DNA of 50,490 nucleotides, from assembly GCF_030849505.1 (NCBI RefSeq), contig NZ_JAUJFI010000021.1, positions 280 to 50,769 on the forward strand. Reading direction: 5' to 3'. Made by a program: the position numbers and the translations under genes. The notes under the pieces were generated by a model. It worked only from the letters and a program-made list of their open reading frames with translations, ran no database searches and was not told where the DNA came from. Source of the DNA: Azospirillum isscasi. GTDB taxonomy: Bacteria > Pseudomonadota > Alphaproteobacteria > Azospirillales > Azospirillaceae. How positions within the stretch are numbered: position 1 is the stretch's first letter; every line of letters starts with the position of its first letter. Below are positions 42,595 to 50,490 of the stretch, piece after piece.

Positions 42595-43800
42595 ATGGCT
42601 CGTTCCCCGTGGCTTTTCGGCCCCGTGTTGTCGCTTTGTCTGATGCCGTTCCCGTCCGTGGCCCAGATGCCGGCGCAAACGCCGGCGCCGGTCCAGGCAC
42701 TTGATTGCGCCAAGCCGGGCAGCCGCGCCGACCGGACCGTCTGCGCCAGCGCCGACCTGAAGGTTGCTGCGGAGGACGTCGCGACGCTCCTGCGCGGCAC
42801 GCTGGGCAACACGCCCGCCGATGGCCGGGACATCATCCAACGCGCGCAGACCGCCTTCCTGACCGAGCGTGACGGTGTTTGCACCGACAAATCCACCATT
42901 CCGGCCTGCCGGTCGCTGTATGAGAAGCGCGCCGCCGACCTCGCCGCCCAGAACTCTGCGGCGCAGAAGAAGCTCGCCTCGGTCGCCGCCGGCATTCCGA
43001 AGGATCCCAAGGCCGCCGCCGCGGCGCTTCAGCGCTACAACGGGGCCGCGGCCAAGGCGTGGCTGGTCTACCTCTTCCAGAGCGGCGCCGTGACGGTGCC
43101 CGACAAGGATGCCGCCGTGCGCAAACTGGTGGATGAAATCCTCAGACAGGATCTGATGAAAGATCCATATCTCCTTGAAGAGATGACCAATCTTGGTGAC
43201 GTGGCCAGCGCGCCGCTGGGCACGGTGCTGCTGTTTCTGCGCCATGTCCTGTCCACAACGGAGATGGACGCGCCCTGCTTCCTCTTCACCAAGCACGGAC
43301 AGCCGGCCTTCGAAGCCTTCGGCGCCTTCTGGGGCAACGCGCGCGACGAGACGCCCGGCCTGTGCAGCCCGCCGTCGTCGGTCTTCGATCTGCCGGAATG
43401 GAAGGCGGTGTCGGCCCATATGGACCCGGCGATCGAGCCGGCCCTGGCGGAGCGCGGCAGCATCCGCCACGGCTACGAGCGCCAGTTCGAGGTGGACGAT
43501 CTTCAGGCGTCCCTGGTGCCCAGCACCCTTCTGGAAGCACCCATGTCCGCCGAAGCCAAGAGGGCGGCCGAACTGCGCGGGAAGACCGTCGCCGCCTTCC
43601 GGTCCTGGAACGACTTTGAGGTTTGGCCGGAGAAGGACTACCGCGCGACGGTGAGTGCCCTGCCCGCCGCCATCGCTGCCACATCAAAGCTTTACAGAGA
43701 AAAGTTCAAGCTGCTTCCGCAGACGGCGGATCAGGCGGCGAAGGCCGCCGGGGACCGCTTCGTAGCCGGGCGGCTGGGTCTCATCATGCCGGACGATTGA
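42595..43800 (+). CDS. exported LprI/DUF1311-like protein
   Basis: A 401-residue protein with a signal peptide (PWLFGPVLSLCLMPFPSVAQ). Residues ~35-120 resemble the lysozyme-inhibitor LprI N-terminal domain: four spaced Cys and helices (ALDCAKPGSRADRTVCASAD, then FLTERDGVC and IPACRSLYEKRAADLAAQ). The C-terminal ~270 residues are unknown to me and include PCFLFTKHGQPAFEAFGAFW with another Cys pair. Location is periplasmic or secreted. Function is inferred only from the LprI resemblance. Confidence 0.72.
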   Translation: MARSPWLFGPVLSLCLMPFPSVAQMPAQTPAPVQALDCAKPGSRADRTVCASADLKVAAEDVATLLRGTLGNTPADGRDIIQRAQTAFLTERDGVCTDKSTIPACRSLYEKRAADLAAQNSAAQKKLASVAAGIPKDPKAAAAALQRYNGAAAKAWLVYLFQSGAVTVPDKDAAVRKLVDEILRQDLMKDPYLLEEMTNLGDVASAPLGTVLLFLRHVLSTTEMDAPCFLFTKHGQPAFEAFGAFWGNARDETPGLCSPPSSVFDLPEWKAVSAHMDPAIEPALAERGSIRHGYERQFEVDDLQASLVPSTLLEAPMSAEAKRAAELRGKTVAAFRSWNDFEVWPEKDYRATVSALPAAIAATSKLYREKFKLLPQTADQAAKAAGDRFVAGRLGLIMPDD

Positions 43801-43843
43801 CGACGGTCGCCCTGCCCCGCCCAGCGGGCAGCGCCGTTGTTCA

Positions 43844-44638
43844 TCAAAGCTCGATCACGAGCCCGTCGTAAGCGGGCTCGACGCCGGGCGGCAGCAGGCG
43901 GCGGACCGTGTCGTAATCCATGGTCTGGTCCATGTGCGTCAGGTAGGCCCGCTTGGGCCGCACCCGGGCGATCCATTCCAACGTCAGGGCCAGATGGGCA
44001 TGGACCGGGTGCGGAGGCTCTACGCGGGCGCAATCGACCACCCACACCTCGACGCCGTCCAACGCCGCGAAGGCGTCTTCATCCAATCTCACAACATCGG
44101 TCGAATAAGCAAATTTATCAAAGCGATAGCCAAAGGTCTTCATATAGCCGTGATCCTGCTCGAACGGCACGATCCGGTGCCCGCGCACGTCGAACGGACC
44201 TTCCACGGCATGAGGCGTCAGCACCGGGCGGTAGAAGGGATCGCCCGGACGCAGCGGTTCGAAGCAATAGGAAAAGCGCCGCTGCAATTCGGCGAGATCC
44301 TCAGCCCCCCCATAGGCGTCGATGGGGGCGTGCATCGCCCGGCACAGCTCCCGCAACTCGTCGATCCCGTGGGAATGGTCGGCATGCTGGTGGGTCCACA
44401 GAACCGCGTCGAGCCGGCGCAGGTCGCTGTCGAGAAGCTGCCGGCGCAGGTCCGGCGAGGTGTCGACCAGGACACTGACCCCGCCCTGCCCCGCCCCTTG
44501 CTCCCACTCCACCAAAACGGACGGGCGCATCCGGTGGTTCCTGGGGTTCGCCGGGTCACAGGAGCCCCAGCCGAGGCCGATCACGGGAACGCCCCGCGAC
44601 CCTCCGCAGCCGAGGATCGTGACCCGCTGGGCGGTCAT
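43844..44638 (-). CDS. MBL-fold metallo-hydrolase (PhnP-like)
   Basis: A 264-residue beta-lactamase-fold hydrolase. The metal site HxHxDH is LWTHQHADHSHGIDELR; VTILGCGGSRGVPVIGLGWG at the start and the late YLTHMDQTMDY histidine region match the PhnP/YcbX-like cyclic phosphodiesterase group next to tatD in alphaproteobacteria. The substrate in these bacteria is not established. The start overlaps the tatD stop by four bases. Confidence 0.9.
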   Translation of the reverse strand: MTAQRVTILGCGGSRGVPVIGLGWGSCDPANPRNHRMRPSVLVEWEQGAGQGGVSVLVDTSPDLRRQLLDSDLRRLDAVLWTHQHADHSHGIDELRELCRAMHAPIDAYGGAEDLAELQRRFSYCFEPLRPGDPFYRPVLTPHAVEGPFDVRGHRIVPFEQDHGYMKTFGYRFDKFAYSTDVVRLDEDAFAALDGVEVWVVDCARVEPPHPVHAHLALTLEWIARVRPKRAYLTHMDQTMDYDTVRRLLPPGVEPAYDGLVIEL

Positions 44639-45432
44639 GCGGCGGCCTGCTGCGCCGTGCCGGCGCGTGGGAACAGGCGGAAGAAGTTCTCGGTGGACAG
44701 CCGCGCCAGCTCCGCCGCGTCCACGCCCTTCACCTCGGCGACGCAGGCCGCGGTGTGGGCGACGTAGGCCGGCTCGTTGCGCTTGCCGCGGAACGGCACC
44801 GGCGCCAGATAGGGCGCGTCCGTCTCCACCAGAATCCGGTCCAGCGGAACATCCTTCACAATGGCCCGGAGGTCCTCCGACTTCTTGAAGGTGACGATCC
44901 CGGACAGCGAGATGTGGAAACCAAAATCCAGAGCGTCTTCAGCGAGTTGCCGCCCGGAGCTAAAGCAGTGCAGCAACCCGTTGACCGGCTGCCCGGCGGC
45001 TTCCTCGCGGACGATCCGCATGGTATCGGCGTCGGCGTCGCGGGTGTGCACGATCAGCGGCAGGCCGGTTTCCAGGCTGGCGCGGATGTGCCGGCGGAAG
45101 CATTCCTGCTGAACGTCCCGCGGGCTCTTGTCGTAGAAATAATCGAGCCCGGTCTCGCCCAGCCCGATCACCTTCGGGTGCTTCGACAGCTCCACGAGGC
45201 GTTCGACGGTCACTTCGGCGAACTCTTCCGCCGCCTGGTGGGGGTGGACACCCAGCGAGCACAGAACGTCGTCGTACCGCTCCGCGACCGCCAGAATCCG
45301 GTCGAAACGCGACAGGTAAGTGCAGATGGTCACCATCCGCCCCACCCCCGCCTGGCGGGCGCGGTCGACGACCGCGTCCAGCTCCTCGGCGAAATCGGGA
45401 AAGTCGAGATGGCAGTGGCTATCGACCAGCAT
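44635..45432 (-). CDS. tatD: TatD family hydrolase (DNase)
   Basis: A 265-residue TIM-barrel metallohydrolase. Metal ligands are visible in VDSHCHLDF (residues 3-11), GLGETGLDYFY (Glu, Asp), LPLIVHTRDAD and LLHCFSSG, and ILVETDAPYLAPVPFRGKRN near the end is diagnostic. TatD enzymes are Mg-dependent 3'-5' DNases. It follows metG by six bases in the operon. Confidence 0.95.
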   Translation of the reverse strand: MLVDSHCHLDFPDFAEELDAVVDRARQAGVGRMVTICTYLSRFDRILAVAERYDDVLCSLGVHPHQAAEEFAEVTVERLVELSKHPKVIGLGETGLDYFYDKSPRDVQQECFRRHIRASLETGLPLIVHTRDADADTMRIVREEAAGQPVNGLLHCFSSGRQLAEDALDFGFHISLSGIVTFKKSEDLRAIVKDVPLDRILVETDAPYLAPVPFRGKRNEPAYVAHTAACVAEVKGVDAAELARLSTENFFRLFPRAGTAQQAAA

Positions 45433-45438
45433 GGTTTC

Positions 45439-46989
45439 TCAGCTCTTCGCTTCGTCCACATAGCGCGGGAACACGCCCTGCGGCGTGGGCAGCGGCGTGC
45501 CGGGGACCAGAGCCCCGGCCGCCCCCAGCCGGTCGAATCCGCGGGCGTCCGGCCCCTGCGCCAACTGGTCCAGGATCCTGGCCGAGGCTTCCGGCATGAT
45601 CGGCTGGGTCAGGATGGCGAGGTGGCGGATGGTCTCGGCCAGCACGTACAGCACCGTGGCCATGCGCGCCGGATCGGTCTTCTTCAGCGCCCAGGGCGCC
45701 TGCTCGTCCACATAGCGGTTGCCGTCGCCGATCACCGCCCAGATGGCGTCCAGCGCCTTGTGGAAGGCCTGCGCCTGGAACTCGGCACGGACGATGGGCA
45801 GCAGGTTGCGGGCGGCGCCGAGCAGCGCGTCGTCGGCCTCCGTGAAGGCCCCCGGCTGCGGCACGGCAGCCCCGCAGTTCTTGCCGATCATCGACAGCGA
45901 GCGCTGCACGAGGTTCCCGTAATCGTTGGCGAGGTTGCCGTTGATCCGCTGCACCATCTGCTTGTGCGAGAAGTCGCCGTCATTGCCGAAGGGCACCTCG
46001 CGCAGCAGGAAATAGCGGGTCTGGTCCAGGCCGTAGGTGTTGACCAGCGTCTCCGGCGCGATGACGTTGCCCAGCGACTTCGACATCTTCTGGCCTTCGA
46101 TGGTCCACCAGCCGTGCGCGAAGACGCGCTTCGGCGGGGCCAGCTTGGCGGCCATCAGGAAAGCCGGCCAGTATACGGCGTGGAAGCGCAGAATGTCCTT
46201 GCCGACCATGTGCAGGTTGGCCGGCCAGTACCTGGCGTACTCGCCGCTCTCGTCCGGGAAGCCGACCGCGGTGATGTAGTTGGCCAGGGCGTCCAGCCAC
46301 ACATACATGATGTGGTCGGGGTTGCCCGGCACCGGGATGCCCCACTTGAAGGTGGTGCGGCTGACCGACAGGTCCTTCAGCCCCGACTTCACGAAGGCCA
46401 TGACCTCGTTGCGCTTGCCGGCGGGGGCGATGAAGTCCGGGTTCTGCTCGTAGAACTCCAGCAGGCGGTCCTGCCAGGCCGACAGGCGGAAGAAGTAGGA
46501 CGGTTCCTCCACCCACTCGCACTCGGCGCCGGTCGGGGCGATCTTCTTGCCGGACGGCGAGGTGGTCAGCTCGTCCTCGCCGTAGAACGCCTCGTCGCGC
46601 ACGGAATACCAGCCGGCGTAGCTGCCGAGATAGATCTCTCCGGCGGACTCCAGCCGGCGCCACAGCTCCTGCACCGATGCGATGTGCCGCGGTTCCGTCG
46701 TGCGGATGAAATCGTCGTTGGAATAGTTCATCAGCGACACGAGATCGCGGAAGTTCTGCGACACGCGGTCGGTGAACTCCTGCGGCGCGATGCCGGCGTT
46801 CATGGCGGACTTCTCCACCTTCTGGCCGTGCTCGTCGGTGCCGGTGAGGAACTTCACGTCATAGCCGTCCAGCCGCATGAAGCGGGCCAGCACGTCGCAG
46901 GCGAGCGTGGTGTACGCATGCCCGATGTGGGGCACGTCGTTCACATAGTAGATCGGAGTCGTCAGGTAAAAGGTCTTCGACCCGGTCAT
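45439..46989 (-). CDS. metG: methionyl-tRNA synthetase
   Basis: A 516-residue class I synthetase of the short bacterial type without the C-terminal tRNA-binding dimer domain. The HIGH motif is YYVNDVPHIGHAYTTLACD (residues ~14-32) and the KMSKS motif is GQKMSKSLGNVI. The knuckle region WYSVRDEAFYGEDEL lacks CxxC pairs, as in the zinc-free group. The anticodon-binding helices follow (FAEDDALLGAARNLLP-like text). Confidence 0.97.
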   Translation of the reverse strand: MTGSKTFYLTTPIYYVNDVPHIGHAYTTLACDVLARFMRLDGYDVKFLTGTDEHGQKVEKSAMNAGIAPQEFTDRVSQNFRDLVSLMNYSNDDFIRTTEPRHIASVQELWRRLESAGEIYLGSYAGWYSVRDEAFYGEDELTTSPSGKKIAPTGAECEWVEEPSYFFRLSAWQDRLLEFYEQNPDFIAPAGKRNEVMAFVKSGLKDLSVSRTTFKWGIPVPGNPDHIMYVWLDALANYITAVGFPDESGEYARYWPANLHMVGKDILRFHAVYWPAFLMAAKLAPPKRVFAHGWWTIEGQKMSKSLGNVIAPETLVNTYGLDQTRYFLLREVPFGNDGDFSHKQMVQRINGNLANDYGNLVQRSLSMIGKNCGAAVPQPGAFTEADDALLGAARNLLPIVRAEFQAQAFHKALDAIWAVIGDGNRYVDEQAPWALKKTDPARMATVLYVLAETIRHLAILTQPIMPEASARILDQLAQGPDARGFDRLGAAGALVPGTPLPTPQGVFPRYVDEAKS

Positions 46990-47064
46990 GTCAGCGGCTC
47001 TCCCGAGAATGCGCCGGCCCGGCGTCTGGCCGGCCCGGTGGAGCGTGGTGTTTGTCGTACGTGT

Positions 47065-48183
47065 TTAATTAGCAGCCGCTTCCAGCGTCGCCAAGGCGTT
47101 CAGGACCACCTGTTTGCGGTCGAGATTGGCGGATTCCGCACGGGCGAAGTGGCGTTGGACCTTTTCCCACACCTCCACCCAACGTTCAAGGCCGCGGGCG
47201 TTGGCCAGACGGGTCATCAGGGCGGCCTCCCCGGCCACCACCTCCGCCGGCCAGGCGCCGCGCGCCAGCGACCGGACGAAGCGGGCCAGCCACCAGACGA
47301 GCAGGTCGGTGGCCGTCTCGTACAGCCCGTCGTCCTGCTTGCGGGTCAGCTTGTCGCCGAAGGCGTGGGCGGCGGCGATGTCCAGCCGCGGCAGGGTGCC
47401 GAGCAGCCCGATCAGTTCCCGGTACAGATCCAGCCCGCCGGCCTCGGCCAGCCCGATCGCCCGGCCGATGCTGCCCTCCGACAGGCGGGCAAGCGCCGCA
47501 AGATCCTCGTCGCCGAGGTCCGGACGATGCTGTGTCAACAGGTTGAGAACCGTTTCTTCAGGAAGCGGATGAAGCGTGAGCTTGCGGCAGCGGGAGCGGA
47601 TGGTCGGCAGCATGCCACCCGGATTGTCGCTGACCAGCAGCAGCAGGGCGCCCGGCGGGGGCTCCTCCAAAATCTTAAGAATGGCGTTCAAACCGCTGAG
47701 ATTCATGCGATCTGCGCCGTCGATCACCGCCACACGCCAGCCGCCTTCGGCGGCGGTCTTGCGCAGGAAGGGACCGATCTTGCGCACGTCGTCCACCGCG
47801 ATGTCGCGCTTCAGCCGGTCGCGCTTCTCGTCGCGCTGGCGTTCCACGGTCAGCAGGTCGGCGTGTCCGCCCGATGCGACGCGGCGGAAGACCGGGGCGT
47901 CCGGCGCCAGCGCCAGCGAGGCGGGCGGCGGCGGTGCGCCGAACAGGCCGGCGTCCGCCGGCTCGTGCCCCTGGGACAGGACGAAGCGGGCGAAGCGGAA
48001 GGCCAAAGTGGCCTTGCCGATCCCCGGCGGGCCACCGATCAGCCAGGCGTGCGGCAGCCGCCCGGAGTTCCAGGCGTCCAGCAGCAGGCGCTCTGCCTCC
48101 TCGTGACCGGTCAGGCCGGGGTTGCGGCGCGGGGCGAGAGCGTCGCCTTCCACCACCGGTTCGGGCGCGCGGGCGCGGCTCAC
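47065..48183 (-). CDS. holB: DNA polymerase III subunit delta'
   Basis: A 372-residue AAA+ clamp-loader subunit. Walker A is LIGGPPGIGKATLAFRFA (residues ~48-65); VAVIDGADRMNLSGLNAILK is the Walker B / SRC region, then LEEPPPGALLLLVSDNP and TIRSRCRKLTLHPL. The C-terminal collar follows. GTG start at 48183, directly after the tmk stop (TGAGTG), so translation is likely coupled. Length is in the alphaproteobacterial range. Confidence 0.94.
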   Translation of the reverse strand: MSRARAPEPVVEGDALAPRRNPGLTGHEEAERLLLDAWNSGRLPHAWLIGGPPGIGKATLAFRFARFVLSQGHEPADAGLFGAPPPPASLALAPDAPVFRRVASGGHADLLTVERQRDEKRDRLKRDIAVDDVRKIGPFLRKTAAEGGWRVAVIDGADRMNLSGLNAILKILEEPPPGALLLLVSDNPGGMLPTIRSRCRKLTLHPLPEETVLNLLTQHRPDLGDEDLAALARLSEGSIGRAIGLAEAGGLDLYRELIGLLGTLPRLDIAAAHAFGDKLTRKQDDGLYETATDLLVWWLARFVRSLARGAWPAEVVAGEAALMTRLANARGLERWVEVWEKVQRHFARAESANLDRKQVVLNALATLEAAAN

Positions 48184-48816
48184 TCAGGACACTCCCAGGC
48201 GACGGGTCACGCAATCCAGGATCGCCGCCTGAACCGCCTCGACCGGATGGGCCGCGTCGATGACCACGCAGCGCTCCGGGTCGCGGGCGGCGATGTCCAG
48301 AAAGCCGGCGCGCAGGCGGTGGTGAAAGGCGATGTCCATGCGCTCGTACCGGTCCTCTCCGCCGCGGCGGGCGGCGGCGCGGGCCAGCCCGTCCTCCACC
48401 GGCAGATCGAGGATCAGGGTCAGGTCGGGCCGGAAGCCGCCCAGGGCGGCCTCCTGAAGCGTGGCGACCAGCTCGCGCCCCAGCCCCAGCCCGTAACCCT
48501 GATAGGCCATGGTGCTGTCGAAGAAGCGGTCGCAGACGACCCAGTGCCCGGCCTCCAGCGCCGGCCAGACGGTGCGCTCCAGATGGTCGCGGCGGGCGGC
48601 GGTGTGCAGCAGCGCCTCGGTCACCGGACTCCAGCGCCCGGTCTCGCCGGACACCAGCAGGCCCCGGATGTCCTCCGCGCCGGGGGAGCCGCCGGGCTCG
48701 CGGGTCGGCACGACCGTCTTTCCGCAGGCGGCCAGCGCGTCGGCGAGAAGCCGGATCTGGGTGGACTTGCCCGCCCCTTCCCCGCCCTCCAGCGTGATGA
48801 ACCGCCCGCGCGTCAT
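48184..48816 (-). CDS. tmk: thymidylate kinase
   Basis: A 210-residue kinase that makes dTDP from dTMP. P-loop ITLEGGEGAGKSTQ (residues 7-20), the DR(Y/F)xxS motif CDRFFDSTMAYQGYG, PTREPGGSPGAEDIR for substrate binding, and the LID region RAAARRGGEDRYERMD near 150. Tightly coupled to holB. Confidence 0.96.
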   Translation of the reverse strand: MTRGRFITLEGGEGAGKSTQIRLLADALAACGKTVVPTREPGGSPGAEDIRGLLVSGETGRWSPVTEALLHTAARRDHLERTVWPALEAGHWVVCDRFFDSTMAYQGYGLGLGRELVATLQEAALGGFRPDLTLILDLPVEDGLARAAARRGGEDRYERMDIAFHHRLRAGFLDIAARDPERCVVIDAAHPVEAVQAAILDCVTRRLGVS

Positions 48817-48882
48817 GGTCTGCTCCCGATGGTGATGAGGCCCGCTACGGAACTTGCGGAGGGACGGGCCGGATTACACCAA

Positions 48883-50049
48883 TCAGCTCGCCCCGAAAAT
48901 GAGGAACTTCGCCGCCGCCAGGGCGCGGCCCACGAAGCCCAGCTTCTCGACGTCCTGGGCGGCGACCACCGGGAACTCCTTGCCCGGGAAGCCGGGGGCG
49001 GAGACCACCACCTTGCCCACCACGTCGCCCTTCTTCACCGGGGCGGCGACCGGGGCGTTGCTGACCAGCGAAACCTTCATGCCGCCGCGGTCGGCGCGGG
49101 CCATGGTGACCTTCATGTCCTCCGGCACGGTGACCGGAACGGCGTCCTGGGCTCCCAGCCAGACCGGCACCTGATCGACCGTCTCCCCCGCCTTGAACAG
49201 GGCGTAGGTGGCGAATTCGCGGAAGCCCCATTCGATCAGGCGGGCCGATTCGTCGGCGCGGGCCTGCATGCTGGGCAGCCCGTTGACCACCAGGACGAGG
49301 CGCCGCCCTTCCCGCTCCGCCGAGGCGGTCAGGCCATAGCCGCCCGCTTCGGTGTGGCCGGTCTTCATCCCGTCCACGTCCATGCCGCGGTAAAGCAGCG
49401 GGTTGCGGTTGCCCTGGTTGATGCCGTGGTACTTGAACTCACGGATCGAGTAGTAATGATAGTATTCCGGGAAATCCTTGATCAGATGCTGTGCCAGGAC
49501 CGAAAGATCGCGGGCGGTCATGTAGTGGTTCGGGTCGGGCCAGCCCGTGGCGTTGGTCAGGTTGGTGTCCTTCAGCCCCAGCTCGCGCGCGCGCTTGGTC
49601 ATGCGCTCGGCAAAAGCCGATTCGGACCCGGCCAGCCCCTCGGCGAAAACGATGCAGGCGTCGTTGCCCGACTGCACGATCACGCCCTTGATGAGGTCGT
49701 CCACCTTGATGTTGTTGTGCAGTTCCACGAACATCTTGGAACCCTGCATCCGCCACGCGCGCTCCGACACCGGCAGCGTGCTTTCCAGGGTCAGCCGGCC
49801 TTCCTTGATCGCGTCGAAGACCATGTACATCGTCATGATCTTGCTCATCGAGGACGGCGCCATGCGCTGATCCGGGTTCTTCTCGAACAGCACGGTGTTC
49901 GAGGTGATATCGACCAGGATCGCCTGCTTGGCGATGGTTTCGATGCTGGCGGCGTGAGCCACCGGCCCCACCCCCGCCGCGAACAGCGCGACCGCAAGGC
50001 CCATGGCGAAACGGGTGCGGGCAACGCGGGTGCGGACGACAGCGACCAT
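48883..50049 (-). CDS. D-alanyl-D-alanine carboxypeptidase (PBP5/6 family)
   Basis: A 388-residue periplasmic penicillin-binding protein with a signal peptide (MGLAVALFAAGVGPVAHA). Catalytic motifs: SxxK in APSSMSKIMTMYM, SxN in IVQSGNDACI, and KTG in DGMKTGHTEAGGYG. The C-terminal beta domain (from ~290) ends in a helix that may attach to the membrane. It removes the last D-Ala of peptidoglycan peptides. ATG 50049 follows GGGAG; the longer frame to 50145 is unrelated. Next to rlpA, as usual. Confidence 0.95.
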   Translation of the reverse strand: MVAVVRTRVARTRFAMGLAVALFAAGVGPVAHAASIETIAKQAILVDITSNTVLFEKNPDQRMAPSSMSKIMTMYMVFDAIKEGRLTLESTLPVSERAWRMQGSKMFVELHNNIKVDDLIKGVIVQSGNDACIVFAEGLAGSESAFAERMTKRARELGLKDTNLTNATGWPDPNHYMTARDLSVLAQHLIKDFPEYYHYYSIREFKYHGINQGNRNPLLYRGMDVDGMKTGHTEAGGYGLTASAEREGRRLVLVVNGLPSMQARADESARLIEWGFREFATYALFKAGETVDQVPVWLGAQDAVPVTVPEDMKVTMARADRGGMKVSLVSNAPVAAPVKKGDVVGKVVVSAPGFPGKEFPVVAAQDVEKLGFVGRALAAAKFLIFGAS

Positions 50050-50141
50050 GACAACTCCCTTCGAAACGCGGACTGGACAAGACGTGGAACGGAACGGCGC
50101 CCGGAGCCTGGGAAAGCTCGGGCTGGGCTCTGTACGGGTGA

Positions 50142-50490
50142 TCAATCGACCACGATTTTGGCTTCGGTAAGGCCGGCTTGGATGATCTGGTTCAAAACGG
50201 TGTCGGCGGAGTCCACGCTGGCCAGCGGACCCACCCGCACCCGCTGCAGCTTCTGCCGTCCGGTGACCGTCTGGGTGACCTGTGCCTGCTGGCCGAGCGA
50301 GGCCAGGCGGGCACGCACGCGGGTGACGTTGTCCTGGCTGCCGAAGGCGCCGACCTGGACGTAGATCTGCTCATGGGGCTTCACCGGCAGTTCGGCGACC
50401 ACCGCGGCCGGGACGAAGCGCCCGTCCACCATGTCGCCGGCGACCGTCGCGGGGGGCGGGACCGGGGCGCGGGTGACCGCGGCGGGCGCG
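50142..50490 (-). CDS. rlpA: RlpA-type septal lytic transglycosylase, C-terminal part (truncated by window)
   Basis: The open frame runs off the right edge. The visible ~115 residues comprise a Pro/Ala-rich linker and a SPOR domain: YVQVGAFGSQDNVTRVRARL, then RVRVGPLASVDSADTVLNQI, ending AKIVVD. SPOR binds denuded septal glycan. Given the D,D-carboxypeptidase next to it, RlpA is the likely identity, but the catalytic double-psi barrel lies outside the window. Confidence 0.82.
   Translation of the reverse strand, partial: APAAVTRAPVPPPATVAGDMVDGRFVPAAVVAELPVKPHEQIYVQVGAFGSQDNVTRVRARLASLGQQAQVTQTVTGRQKLQRVRVGPLASVDSADTVLNQIIQAGLTEAKIVVD

Noticed and set aside
44755..50364. A 1869-codon open frame on the plus strand
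   Set aside because: It lies antisense to tatD, metG, holB, tmk and the D,D-carboxypeptidase gene. Long stop-free antisense frames are expected in GC-rich DNA with strong third-position bias; its translation is low-complexity and matches no family.

Overview
This is a high-GC chromosomal window from an alphaproteobacterium, most likely Azospirillum or a close relative in the Rhodospirillales. The call rests on the RpoH box, the Ros/MucR regulator, the HU gene, the run rlpA-D,D-carboxypeptidase-tmk-holB-metG-tatD-MBL hydrolase, and the SDR-uvrC-pgsA-molybdopterin run. The species is inferred from gene content and style; no search was run.

Layout. Bases 1-170 hold the 3' tail of a 5S rRNA and a terminator, so an rRNA operon lies to the left. 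294-2234: a CxxCxxCC protein, a methyltransferase-like protein and a PTR1/FolM-like reductase. 2235-2634: a non-coding stretch with an AT-rich island, DnaA-box-like sites and a CtrA-like half site. 2635-7995: uvrC, pgsA, mobB, moeA, moaD, moaE. 8085-13838: accessory genes (MORN protein, LysE exporter, secreted hydrolase, a hypothetical behind a Fur-like box, GNAT, a 56-aa protein, a globin-coupled chemoreceptor). 14073-18881: rpoH, an acetyltransferase, a probable small RNA, mucR, HU, a TerC protein and a HAD phosphatase. 19064-24210: a pyruvyl-transferase-like protein, an FAD oxidoreductase, a ferric-reductase-like flavocytochrome and a conserved hypothetical.

24246-32807 is a polyamine block: puuB-like oxidase divergent from a puuA-like ligase, then potFGHI uptake and aguA (agmatine deiminase). 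It could import putrescine, make it from agmatine and catabolise it by gamma-glutamylation. The potF promoter carries three 10-bp direct repeats against its -35 box, and aguA has a long structured leader.

32822-40059 looks like an acquired module of lower GC: a pentapeptide-repeat protein, an orphan giant flagellin of 872 aa, a MarR regulator, a single-domain response regulator and a MASE1-PAS histidine kinase. A palindrome close to TAGTGAYC-N3-GGTCAYWW precedes the flagellin, the marR gene and the pentapeptide gene, where it fills the spacer of a good sigma-70 promoter; a weaker copy precedes the kinase. I infer one MarR-controlled regulon and regard it as the best candidate for an undescribed system here.

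40206-43800: a small protein, a PP2C phosphatase, a DUF4384 protein and an LprI-like protein. 43844 to the right edge is the housekeeping run listed above, all on the minus strand, ending in a truncated rlpA.
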